Source: Oehlia diaphana
Lineage: Eukaryota; Glomeromycota; Glomeromycetes; Glomerales; Glomeraceae
DNA: 22,192 nucleotides
Assembly: GCA_003833135.1 (NCBI GenBank)
Contig: QZLH01000054.1
Location: forward strand, 11,085 to 33,276
Direction: 5' to 3'
Below are positions 1 to 9,552 of the stretch, one piece after another. The notes below the pieces were generated by a model. The model saw nothing but the letters and a program-made list of their open reading frames with translations, ran no database searches and was not told where the DNA came from. The translations under genes and the position numbers were made by a program. Positions within the stretch are counted from its first letter, which is position 1. Every line of letters begins with the position of its first letter.

Positions 1-950
1 ACATAAATACGTACGTATATATACGTAATGTGGGAAAGTTGATCGAGCAATAAACACAGGTTTCTCTACTCAATTTTATTAAAAATTTGTTTAAGTATGG
101 CTTTAATAACTTTTTTAAAGTTTTTAACGTGAAGTTGGTCGTACCTACGGTTTAAAATGAGATGTGGAGTTGGTTGTACCTTACCTATTACCATGCTTAA
201 CAAGAAAAAAATAAGAAAAAGAAAAGTGAGAAAGTAAGAAAGGAAAGAGTGGTTAAAGAAAATAAAGAGAAAAAGTGGCTATTTTATCTATTTTATGGTA
301 TTGCATCACTTAAATCGTGATGAGTCATGATTGACTATAATGAGTAAATGTAAATCAAATATTCTCACGTCATTATATACATGACGTGCCATGTATTATT
401 TTTTCTTGGTTATGTAATAATTTAAGAATGTATAAATTAATATTTTATTCATAGTTACTTTTACATACTAAGGATGGCATAACGTTCTAATATTATATCT
501 ATTTAAATAATTTTAATGATTAATAAATTACTGCGCCATCTCGTCATTTATGTTATTTTATTCTTCACGTGACAAAACAGAAACTTCCAAAGTACGATGG
601 AAATATTCATCCAAATAAATGGATAAAAAAAATTCAATTATATTGTTTTCTTAAAACTAGTGTACATAGAGTTTTAATATTTGTTGAAAATAATATTTAT
701 GTACTAAAAATTAGAGGTTGATTCATAATAATATAATAATCTTAATTGATTATAAGTTTATAACTGATTAGTTAATTTGAATTTTTTTTACTCATATGTT
801 TGTTAATATAGGAAAGTGATATTTATTAATTAAATAAACAAAAAAAAATATTAATTTAATTTTTGAAAAAAAAAACATTTTTTAAAAAAAAGGTCAAAGT
901 ACTTTTTTTTGCTTTGAAACTTACTGATAAAGTTTGGTAATTTTTTTTTC
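1..950. other. AT-rich intergenic DNA, no gene seen
   Basis: No reading frame here looks coding. Visible structure is minor: a diverged 18-bp direct repeat at 129-146 and 164-181 (core agttggtYgtacct), an almost pure purine run at about 199-276, and a small TGACGT palindrome listed separately. From about 780 onwards homopolymer A and T runs dominate and lead into the tandem array that follows. Confidence 0.6.
366..388. repeat. Inverted TGACGT palindrome
   Basis: A perfect 8-bp inverted repeat, cacgtcat and atgacgtg, is separated by 7 bp. Each arm carries a TGACGT core, the CRE/ATF-type bZIP half-site. No gene is close enough to call it a promoter element, so it may equally be a chance hairpin. 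Confidence 0.35.
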
Positions 951-1960
951 AATAAAATAGATAGATAGATATAAGAAAATTTTCTAGGATTTTTTTATAA
1001 TAGATTGGTATAGTATAATGAATAGATATAAAAAAATTCTGAATTTTTTTTTAATTGGTATAAATATATTATGAGATTTTTTTAACAATAGAGTCAATAG
1101 ATCGATATGGTATAATGGAATTCTTTTAATACAATAGGTTAGTAAGTTAGTAGATTTTTTATGACAAATTAATTAGTATAGTATAATAGATAGAATTCTT
1201 TGTATTTTTTTTTTTAATAATATTTTTACAATAGATAAGCATAAATAATTTTTGAATCTTATTTTTTAATAACAATAGATCAGTATAATACAATAGATAG
1301 ACATAAAAAAATTTTCTGGGATTTTTTTTATAATAGATCGGTATAGTATATATAATAAATAGATATAAATAAAAATTCTGAATTTTTTTGAGATTTTTTT
1401 AACAATAGAGTCAATAGATCGGTATGGTATAATGGATAGATATAAAAGAATTTTTTGGGATTTTTTTTAATACAATAGGTTGGTAAAAAAAATAATAGGT
1501 TGGCAAAAATAAGTTTTCTATCACAATATAATAGATGGAAAATTTTTTGTAATAGATTTGTATAAAAAAATTTCTGGAATTTTTTTTAGTAACAATACTG
1601 TAACAATAGACCAATACACTACAAAAATCAATAGATAAATACAAAAAAATTTTTTTCTGGGATTTTTTTATTAACAATAGATCGGTATTGTACAATGGAT
1701 AAAAAATTTTCTGTATTTTTGTTTTTTAGTAATAGATCAGTATAAAAAAATTTTCTGAGAATTTTTAGATTTTTTTAATAATAGATCGGTAAAGTACAAT
1801 ATATACTAGATGTAGAATTTTCTGTGATTTTTTTTTTTATTTTAATAATAATAAGTTTTGGTGATTTTTTTTTAATATCAATAGATTGGTATAATACAAT
1901 AGATAAATATAATAAAAATTCTTGAGATTTTTTTTTGCAACAATAGATTGGTAATAGACA
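951..1960. repeat. Degenerate AT-rich tandem array with higher-order period
   Basis: The basic motif is a variant of aatagatcggtatagtataatagatag followed by a poly-A patch, ttctgggat and a long T run. It recurs about every 50-80 bp. A larger unit is visible: the block around 961-1140 is repeated at about 1293-1480 with the same order of sub-motifs, including the shared segment aacaatagagtcaatagatc at 1084 and 1401 (offset 317). The offset at the left side of the block is 332, so indels have accumulated. Open frames across this array are repeat artefacts. Confidence 0.8.
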
Positions 1961-3578
1961 ATTATTAACTTATTTAAAGTTAATGATTGTTTTTTAGTAG
2001 TGGTGCAGACTTTTGAACCCTAGATAGTTACTACGTCATTTTTTTCAATGTCCCGACCATCCTGTCAGTAGCGTCACATTGGGGGTCTTCACAAAAAACG
2101 TGATTGAGATTGAGATTGAAATTTAATATAGAATTTCAATCTTACTAACATATTAAGATTGAAAATTCTATATGAAGATAAGTCGGTACAATTTTGCGGC
2201 TAAAAAAAAAAATTTTTAAATAATTTTTTTGATTAAGACTCTTGGCTACCTCTAAACAGAATAGAATGAATATGATTAAACAAACTATTTAGTTATGTTC
2301 GCTTTACAGTAACTCTAAAATATTAGATTCAAAAACATTTGACAATTTTAATAAATTAGTTGGATAACGTTACTATCGTCATTTAATAGATAGTATGTCA
2401 GAATTTAGAGCATGCGGTTGAATATTCTTTTTAACTTAGTACTAAAATTATTAATATATTTGAGAATACTGTATTTGAAGATTTTTCTTGCGTTTTCTCC
2501 GCCAATACTATCACGTAGGTAAATACATAGTACTGAGGTCTGGAACCTCTCAATATTCTAGATTTTTTAAAAATTTTTATTGGAACGGAGTAAAGCTTCA
2601 AATTTTAAATTTGACTAACTTTAAAATCAACAATGTTGAAGTTATTTATTAAAATTTATAATTTATGGTATAAACAACAATAAGAATAAATTCATACCAA
2701 AGATAGTTTTATTGTACGTCAAAGAAATCTTAAACCTAGACTCAAAATTTGATCTGCAATAAAACTCCTCTTTTTTTTTTGTAATTCTTATATGGTTTTA
2801 AATCCTAAGCTAAGTATGTTGTTATGCGAAAGAAACTGCCACCTTCCCTGATGTTAAATAAAAATAAAAACTTTATTAAATAAAATACATTGTTTGGTTT
2901 AATATTACATCAAAATACAAATTATATTAAGTTTTGGGTCAATAAACTCTGAGACTAGCAGTTCTTTATATAACTAATTTAAAGGTAATTATTAACTTCT
3001 AATGAATTACTAACTCTCGGGAATCATTACATCATTATATAACCATGTTCATCACCACGCAGTAATACAAGAAGTTACTTGATCGTCATGTGATGATCAT
3101 TGGGTTATTGTTATAGATCCAAAAAATTATTACCGAAAGTAGTTTAAAACTAAAAAATATTTGCAATTTTTATAAACTGTATGTATGATAATTTTTAACA
3201 TTTTGTGATGACTAATAACACATATTTTATCGTTAATCGTTTCTTTTATTTTAAGAAAGTTTTTTTCAAAAATAGGTGAAAAAAACATAAATTGTAAAAA
3301 AAAAGGTACAATATTAAAATATACAGTATTGTAATATTTTTATTTTTAATAAATAAATTCTTGGCTCAATAAATTTCAATTTCTAATGATGATGTAACAA
3401 ATTGTACTTAATTAATTGTAGTATAATTTTAACTACGCAAGTTGATAATTAAAATGATAAGTCAACAACATTTCTTAAAGAATGAATTAAATAAGCATCT
3501 TTTTGATACATTTTAATGATGTTTTATTTATTCTTTTGTAAAAAATTTTGAAAAATTATAAATTTTTTTGCGCTAAGG
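1961..3578. other. AT-rich intergenic DNA with one hairpin cluster
   Basis: No gene is supported. Around 2113-2175 the motif agattgaaatt...aatttcaatct forms a short inverted repeat, and a further diverged copy of the same arm follows at about 2155-2174, so two alternative hairpins are possible. A somewhat more GC-rich patch at 2040-2100 (cccgaccatcctgtcagtagcgtc) has no recognisable identity. The rest is unstructured A/T-rich sequence. Confidence 0.5.
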
Positions 3579-3994
3579 TAGTGTTACGATCCGGATGGAT
3601 TCGTCATCCGTTTAATCCGGTCCGTAAATAAATGGATGAATTTCAATATAAAAATCCGGATGACCGATCCGTAAATATGGATGGTCCAGATAACCATCCG
3701 AATGGATCCGTTACTATAAAATACTACTAAGGGGATGGCCAGAAATGACTTCATTTCCTAAGAGTTAAGACCATGATGATGTTACACATTTTCAATTTTA
3801 GACACTTGTAGTTAATATAATTCTAGCCAGAATTATGTTTTAATTTTACATTTCCTAAAATGAATGTTGACATGGGGAGGAATCCTAAAATTTAAATTAC
3901 GTCATTTCTGGCCATCCCCTAATCAAACGGATGGATCCGGATTTATATACAGAAATAGCAGATGACAAAATCGGATAAATCCGCGGCAATACTA
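3579..3994. mobile_element. hAT-like non-autonomous transposon, interrupted
   Basis: The ends tagtgttacg and (reverse complement of the right end) tagtattgcc start an imperfect terminal inverted repeat. It continues for about 30 bp on each side through matching ggat, att and gtcatc blocks. The subterminal DNA is packed with direct and inverted copies of atccggat, catccg and gatccg, unlike anything nearby and richer in GC; such clustered subterminal repeats are typical transposase-binding arrays. TAGTGTT-type ends are usual for hAT elements, but the 8-bp flanks (cgctaagg, actttagg) match at only half the positions, so superfamily is tentative. There is no transposase. The element is split by the younger MITE at 3731-3919. 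Confidence 0.55.
3731..3919. mobile_element. PIF/Harbinger-like MITE, intact ends
   Basis: A 189-bp element has perfect 19-bp terminal inverted repeats, ggggatggccagaaatgac at 3731-3749 and its exact reverse complement at 3901-3919. It is flanked by TAA on both sides (3728-3730 and 3920-3922). A TAA/TTA 3-bp target duplication with G-rich TIRs is the hallmark of Tourist-like MITEs mobilised by PIF/Harbinger transposases. No coding capacity is present. Perfect TIRs and target duplication suggest fairly recent insertion. It sits inside the degenerate hAT-like element, so the order of insertion is clear. Confidence 0.85.
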
Positions 3995-4771
3995 ACTTTA
4001 GGATAATCATATACGCGGTTAATCTTTTTCTATATAATATGACGTGCAAGTTAAATTTCATAATTTATTTCGAATACTTTAATAATTTTTAATCATGTAT
4101 AAAAATAAAATAAAAAAATGTTAATCATGTGACTTATTGAATCTATGTATCGAACTGTTCGGTATATAGATTGAAGTATTATATAATGAATCCGAACCAA
4201 ACCCTCTGGAACGTGGCGACTGTAATATTATTTAAATTACCACAAACTTATTTTAACTTTCTATTTTCTTTAACAATAATATATCGTGTATTTGATTCAT
4301 ATAAAGAAAGTGTCAAATTTTTCTTTAAAATACAAAATGATGTTTCAAATGTTTAATGTTTTACACGACAAGACAGATCGCACAAAAATTAAAATACGAT
4401 CAGTATACATTTTCTACAATTTAGTAATCACGGATAGAAGTCAAACTATATATTCTATTTCATACAAAACGTAAAGGAAAAATATTTTTCAATGAAATTA
4501 TTAAAAAAGAAACATCCCCCCCCCCCCCCCCTCCCCCTTGTTTTGTTCTTTTCCTTTCAATTGGTAGGGTTAGGTATGTAGATTAACAGATTAACATCAT
4601 CAAACATTATGCCTTCGATAAAGTACTTCCAATAATAAATACGAACAAATTTTCTGGAGAATTCACTGATAGAAAATTCTATATTTTATACAGCTATTCA
4701 TCATTTAAGGATTTGAAAAACTATAAATATATCGAATTTTCAATACTTGCTTATATGAAAAACATAATAAA
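3995..4771. other. Intergenic DNA upstream of kinase relic
   Basis: Two short overlapping frames near 4171-4474 lack any recognisable motif and look like chance openings in AT-rich DNA. The stretch contains a poly-C tract (listed separately) and an A/T-rich leader with tataaatata at about 4723, which could have been the promoter of the relic starting at 4772. Confidence 0.45.
4516..4537. repeat. Poly-C tract
   Basis: Sixteen consecutive C residues, one T, then five C. It stands alone in DNA where even two adjacent C are uncommon. On the other strand it is a G run that could form an intramolecular or intermolecular quadruplex. Its length is probably polymorphic and prone to sequencing error. 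Confidence 0.85.
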
Positions 4772-5832
4772 ATGGAACTTATAAATGTAAATGATGAAAA
4801 TTCTTTTGATCCAACACCAAAATTAAAATCTAGTCCCGTACCGATTTTTTTCGTCTCATTTAATTTGAGAGATGAAAATTGTTTTCATTGTGGAGGAGTA
4901 TACACAGAAACGTTAATTTATGAGCAAAAATATTGCAAAAAATGTTTATCATGTTATTTAATTAATATAACAGATAATAATATATACTTGGACGTATATT
5001 TATTCGCAGAGGACTTAGAATGTAGTGAACATGAAATAAATAGAACAAAAGTATCACAAAATATTCAAGAATGCTGTAAAAGTTGCTTGATAATATTAGT
5101 TTTTAAACAAATACGTAGTTGCACTTCGGAATTTAAAGAAATTCCCATATACAAAAACGTGTTCGAAAGTGAAAAATATCGTAAACTATGCGGAAAATTA
5201 TTATTTCAAGGAACAGATCATAATATTATATCGGAATTTAAATTATGTTCAAATTGTTATCTAATGTCTATTGGATATATAGAATCAACCTTAACTAAAA
5301 AGTCTATTTTAATTATTTATTTACCATGGTGGGAAAATAGATTTAGTTGTTTTTGTTTGAAGAATATCTAACTGTCAAAAGTATTGTGAAAATTGTTTTA
5401 TATTTTTCATTAGATGTAGATATTGTTTTAACAACAAATATTATTTTTGGAATTACAAATCAATCGCAATGTAAAAAATACAAGAGTATCAACTATTATA
5501 CTAGATAGCAAAAAGATTATTAGTGTTAACAGTGGGAATAGTGTCTTAGATGATTTTCTTCTTAGTATAAGATCATATCAATCGAAAATAACTAAATTTA
5601 TTGATGCTATAAAAAATATTGGTAAATATTTCATTCCATTCGAATACGTTAGTAATTTTAAAGGACTATTAATGAGATATATCCATATTCTCAATTTACA
5701 AATGTAAAAGAAATAACAAAAGGAGGGTTTAGTATTGTATATCAAGCAACTCGGTTAAATGATTCAAAAAAGAATATTTATCATTTTTTGACTAGAGATA
5801 ATATTGTCATTCAATTCACAGAACAAATGTAA
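4772..5832 (+). pseudogene. Frameshifted zinc-ribbon/TKL kinase relic
   Basis: The first frame (199 codons from ATG 4772, ending at 5371) is cysteine-rich, with paired motifs C-F-H-C-G, Y-C-K-K-C-L-S-C, C-C-K-S-C, L-C-G-K and L-C-S-N-C. These fit zinc-ribbon-like knuckles found ahead of the kinase domain in Glomeromycotina TKL proteins. Similarity then hops frames: Y-C-E-N-C at about 5383, I-I-F-G-I-T-N-Q-S-Q-C-K-K at 5440-5480, S-G-N-S-V-L-D-D-F-L-L near 5530-5560, and a glycine loop K-G-G-F-S-I-V-Y-Q-A-T near 5720-5750. At least four frame changes are needed (near 5360, 5430, 5485 and 5660), and the kinase ends at a stop at 5830-5832 with no catalytic loop. It is therefore a dead copy. Introns could explain some breaks, but no good GT-AG pairs are evident. 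The recognition of the family is from memory of its style. Confidence 0.75.
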
Positions 5833-5860
5833 CCTCGTAAAGACCAAAAACTCTTTAGAC

Positions 5861-5945
5861 ATTTTTGTTTTAATATGTATTATCGAAATGAAGTGATTTG
5901 TATATTCAATCTCATTTAATTTCTTCGATCAATCGTGAATTTTAC
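5861..5945. repeat. Dispersed repeat, copy 1 (also ~11471 and ~17986)
   Basis: The segment beginning ttttgttttaatatgtatta, followed by tcgaaatgaagtgatttgta and ttcttcgatcaatcgtga, is found again with few changes at 11471-11555. A shorter, more diverged copy is at about 17986-18036. The second and third copies occupy corresponding places in segmental duplications A and B. This first copy lies just behind the kinase relic, outside the duplication. Confidence 0.65.
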
Positions 5946-6128
5946 TTTCATAGTAAATAAATTATTAATAAATAATTACGCTTATCATTTTTACCATTTT
6001 ATTACGTACATGATTACGTACACGATCGGCATTTTTTTTTTTTTTGAAAAAGAATCACTTCTTTTTTTTAAAAAAAAAATTTATTTATATTAACCTGCCA
6101 TCCGTAGAGAAGCTAACTGTGGATCCAA

Positions 6129-6196
6129 CTTGAAGCTTGAAGCTTGAAACTTATGCCTAAGCCTACATTTAGGTATATGCTTCAAGCTTCAAGCTT
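6129..6196. repeat. Long hairpin of aagcttga repeats
   Basis: Short tandem aagcttga units on the left (6129-6150) are answered by inverted units on the right (6179-6196). The stem continues through tatgcctaa against ttaggtatat. The arms are about 28 bp with few mismatches, around a short loop. It is preceded by T/A homopolymers at 6031-6080. It could be a tiny foldback transposon or a hairpin formed by slippage of the palindromic aagctt unit. Confidence 0.65.
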
Positions 6197-6244
6197 ATTA
6201 TAAAAATGCTGGAAAAGTTTAAGCTACTGTATATTTGGGCATCA

Positions 6245-6273
6245 ACTAACCATAATTGAATTTCATGGTTAGT
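6245..6273. repeat. Perfect 9-bp stem hairpin
   Basis: actaaccat and atggttagt are exact reverse complements separated by 11 bases. No function is evident. Confidence 0.5.
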
Positions 6274-6607
6274 ACGATCAACAAATTTATTAAAATAATG
6301 CTATGATTAAAGCTAAATACATTACACAGGCTTTTCGGCATTCTTATCTTCAAGCTAATGAATGATAATCATTTCATTGATACTTAATAATTACCTAAGA
6401 TGAAATGATTAACCAGTTACTGCAATTTTGTAATAATTGATAAACATTCCGGTTGTGCAAAATTTGTTTGTCATACAATGATGCAATGCTTGTACTTGTG
6501 ATCAATGGTTTTGTATTTTGCATAAATATTATTACCATATTTATTAATACTAATAAATTTACTTTATCTTTTCCAGTTGAGGAGAGTTTGAGAATTTTGA
6601 TATAGTA

Positions 6608-8856
6608 ATGGACCAATATATCGAAGGTATATCAAACAAAGCTGAAATATTAAGTTTTTATTTATAAACAATTCATGTTTAATAATTTACATAATTCAAC
6701 TAATTATATTCTTAATTTAAATAACTAGATTGTAAGTAATATACATTTTTTACAGTAAATACTTTTATATTATCATTATATCTAACAAATTAATAATTAA
6801 TAATACTACAGGGTGTAAGTTATATGATATCTATATTTATATTATTTATATAATTTAACTAATTTTATTATTTAAAAAATTATTTTGTAATTCATTTTAG
6901 TTGGTAAGTCATAAGTTTATTTAATTCATTATTACTTATTGTTATAATATTTACATATAATTTAAACTAACTAATTTCTTTATATATTTAATAGTTCGTA
7001 AGTTATAATTATTTATTTAATTCTATTATTACTTATTGTATAATATTTACATATAATTTAAACTAACTAATTTCTTTATTTAAAAAATTATTTCATAGTT
7101 GGTAAGTTATTTATTTAATTCTACTATTACTTATTGTTATAATATTTACATATAATTTAAACTATCTAATTTCTTTATTTAAAAAATTATTAAATAATAT
7201 AGGGCGTAAGTTATTATTTAATTCTATTATTACTTATTGTTATAATATTTACATATAATTTAAACTAACTAATTTCTTTATTTAAAAAATTATTTTATAG
7301 ATGGTAAGTTATTTATTTAATTCTATTATTACTTATTGTTATAATATTTACATATAATTTAAACTAACTAATTTCTTTATTAAAAAAAAAATTATTTATA
7401 ATCTAGCTTGTAAGTATCTCTATTGTTATATATTTTATATAATATTTATTTATTGAATTCTTTCATTTGAAAAATATCTGTTACTTTAGTTGGTAAGTTG
7501 TAAATTATAGGTTATTATATGTATTTATCCAAAAATTAAGACTATATTATATTACATTAAATTCCTATTTAAATTTTAGAGTAAGTAGTAATAATTTGTT
7601 CTATTTTAAACTATAATACAATCTTTAATTTCTATAATATAAGTTTTTAATTATTTAAATTTATAGATTTGGGAAAAGTGGAAATACAATTATGGATGAT
7701 TTTGTTCTTGAAAAAAAATTAAGATGGATTCCTTATAACAAATTTAAAAATATTGAGTATCTTAATGAAGGAGGATTTGGTACTATATATAAAGCTACTT
7801 GGTTAAATAATAATGAAAATATGGAAGTAATTCTTAAATGTCACAAGAATTTAAATGAAAATTTAAATGAATTTTTAAAAGAAGTATGATAGAATATTAT
7901 TTTCTATTTTTAATTTATTTAAAATTTATTTATATTAATAAATTAATTATTATTATTTTTTATAGTGGGAGTATCATTCAAGTGTTTTAGATTCAAGTGA
8001 TATTATAGAATATTATGGATTCACAGAAGATCCAAATACATCAAAATATATGGTAGTAATGGATTATGCAAATAAAGGTAATTTAAGAGAAAACTTAACA
8101 AGAATAGTCAAAAATAATTGGAATCAAAAATTATATATGTTGTACGAAATTATTTCTGGACTTAGTGATATACATGGAAAAAATCTTATTCATTGTGATT
8201 TTCATGATGGTAATATTTTAAATCATGATAATCACAATACTGATAAAATTTATATTAGTGATTTAGGATTATGTCAACCTGTAAAATCATTTTTGAAAAA
8301 GTATGATATTTATGGTGTAATGCCATTTATGGCTCCTGAAGTTTTAAGAGGCAAATCTTATACTCCAGCTAGTGATATATATAGTTTTTCTATGGTTATG
8401 TGGGAACTTACATCTGGGGTACCACCATTTAATAATAGAGCACATGATATTCAACTTAGTTTCAGTATTTGTAAAGGGGAACGTCCTGAAATTATTGAAA
8501 ATACTCCACAATGTTATGTAGATTTAATGAAAGAATGTTGGAATGAAGATTCATCAAAAAGACCATCTTCTAAAGAAGTATTAATAATTATTGAAAAATG
8601 GATTTTCCGTCCTTTTGATGATAAAATTAACGAAGAATTAAAAAGCAACATTATGGAATTTATAAATGCGCCAATTGGGCATTATAACTATCTTGTTACT
8701 GAACTACATCCACAAGCATGTTATACAAGTCGCTTACTTAGTTTTACTAGTAAAAAATTGAATGAAATTCTTGAAAATGAAGATTCACAAGCTAGTGTAA
8801 AAACAAATAGAATGCTAGTAAGTGACGATTTGAATGATTATATAATTAAGGATTAA
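6608..8856 (+). CDS. TKL-type protein kinase, multi-exon
   Basis: A complete protein kinase domain is encoded by exons 7667-7883 and 7966-8856, joined by an 82-bp GT-AG intron. Numbering from the Met at 7692 gives 360 residues: glycine loop G-G-F-G 27-30, ATP-binding Lys 49 in V-I-L-K, catalytic loop H-C-D-F-H-D-G-N from 140, metal-binding D-L-G (not DFG) 163-165, A-P-E 187-189, then D-I-Y-S-F-S-M-V-M-W and a C-terminal K-R-P. These features indicate an active Ser/Thr/Tyr TKL kinase of the family expanded in Glomeromycotina; the HCD and DLG variants are usual there. The exon upstream of Met 7692 also reads F-G-K-S-G-N-T-I, matching the S-G-N..I-D-x-F-I linker of relatives, so translation probably begins earlier. 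The proposed start is ATG 6608, reached through eleven short introns and microexons, giving 384 residues. The kinase domain is near certain; the 5' model is a hypothesis. Confidence 0.9.
6627..7666 (+). repeat. Tandem intron array with 3-nt microexons
   Basis: The donor after exon 6608-6626 is gtatat. Then AG-nnn-GTAAGT (or gtaag) junctions follow with exactly three bases between acceptor and donor: att 6729-6731, ggt 6812-6814, ttg 6901-6903, ttc 6995-6997, ttg 7099-7101, ggc 7203-7205, atg 7301-7303, ctt 7407-7409 and ttg 7490-7492. A one-base version (a, 7580) follows, and the last acceptor is at 7665-7666. The eleven implied introns are 102, 80, 86, 91, 101, 101, 95, 103, 80, 87 and 86 bp, the normal size for this gene's confirmed intron (82 bp). 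Five of them (6904-7406) are near copies with the same core ttacttattgttataatatt and the branch-like aaactaactaattt. Joined, the pieces stay in frame with the kinase exon and add D-W-F-V-L-G-H-A-F-E between M-D-Q-Y-I-E and F-G-K-S-G-N. Confidence 0.7.
7884..7965 (+). other. Kinase intron inside N-lobe
   Basis: The donor gtatga follows codon GAA and the acceptor tttttatag precedes TGG. Removing these 82 bases joins F-L-K-E to W-E-Y-H-S-S-V-L-D, giving a continuous N-lobe through helix C. Without splicing the frame stops within two codons. This intron calibrates expected intron length and signals for the array upstream. Confidence 0.92.
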
Positions 8857-9552
8857 GGGTCATTAGGTATGTACTATGATATATAAAAGAATTAATCTTG
8901 CTAATTATTTATATGAAAATTAATTTATATATTTAATTATTGAAACAGATGAAAATTAACTAATAATCATTATCAGTTTATTTTTAAAAAAATTTATGTG
9001 ATATTTGAATATTATACATTCAAAAGAAATTGTTTTTATTTTATTCTTTTAGATTTATTTAAACACTAAGGCAAGAGTAATAAAATATTTTACAAGTTTC
9101 TTAGTTTGTAATTTAAATAATTCTTTTTTTTTTAGCTTATATATTTATATTCACTTTTTTTTATTATATTTAGAATTATTTAAAACACTAAGATTAGAGT
9201 AGTAAATATTTTACAAGTTTCTTAGTTTGTAATTTAAATAAATCTTTTTTTTTATAACTTTCCAATTATAAGATATAAATTAGTATCAAAATAATATAAA
9301 ACCATTTCCAATGATATAAATGTAAATATTTTATACTTATTCTGATAGCTAATTGTATTTAATCTATATTTGTTGAAATATAATGAACAGTTATTTTTTT
9401 TCTTGATAAACTAAAGTCTTCTAACTTTATTCTAACTTGATGTATACAAATGTACATGCTAAGATGAATATATATATTAATTTATTGCTAATGTAATCAA
9501 ATTAAAAAAAAATTTTAATATATTATTTTTTATTTTTTATTTTAAATCACAA
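8857..9552. other. 3' flank of kinase gene, no gene seen
   Basis: The kinase stop is followed by AT-rich DNA with no coding signal. The sequence gtatgtac at 8868 resembles a donor, so the last exon could be alternatively spliced, but no clear acceptor with coding sequence follows. A two-copy tandem repeat is listed separately. Confidence 0.45.
9051..9253. repeat. Two-copy direct repeat, offset ~121 bp
   Basis: Units at about 9051-9133 and 9172-9253 share ttacaagtttcttagtttgt followed by aatttaaata and a T run. They are roughly 90 percent identical by eye. The start of the second unit is recognisable from attatttaaaacactaag. They lie in the presumed 3' UTR or terminator region of the kinase gene. 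Confidence 0.7.

Larger units (their letters stand above)
5833..6607. other. Intergenic region between relic and kinase gene
   Basis: This region holds a dispersed repeat (5861-5945), long T and A runs at 6031-6080 and two hairpins (listed separately). A good pyrimidine-rich acceptor, ttatcttttccag, ends at 6576, and the 31 bases after it lead to the candidate kinase start at 6608. So the 5' UTR of the kinase may contain an upstream intron whose donor I cannot place. Confidence 0.45.

Noticed and set aside
1411..1695. 94-codon minus-strand ORF
   Set aside because: It lies wholly in the A/T tandem array and its protein is K/I/F/Y-rich noise following the repeat period.
951..1960. CRISPR-like array
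   Set aside because: Units vary in length and sequence throughout, with no constant repeat separated by unique spacers, and the genome is eukaryotic.
3571..4002. 8-bp target duplication for the hAT-like element
   Set aside because: Flanks cgctaagg and actttagg agree at only four of eight positions, which is near chance.
4171..4474. Two overlapping plus-strand ORFs of 61 and 62 codons
   Set aside because: No motif, no splice-site context, and composition matching translated AT-rich DNA; they overlap in different frames.
5447..5707. Independent 86-codon gene
   Set aside because: It has no ATG start and its S-G-N-x-x-L-D-D-F-L motif belongs to the middle of the kinase relic in a shifted frame.
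6395..6616. 73-codon minus-strand ORF
   Set aside because: It runs antisense across the kinase 5' region and the acceptor at 6576, with no recognisable feature.
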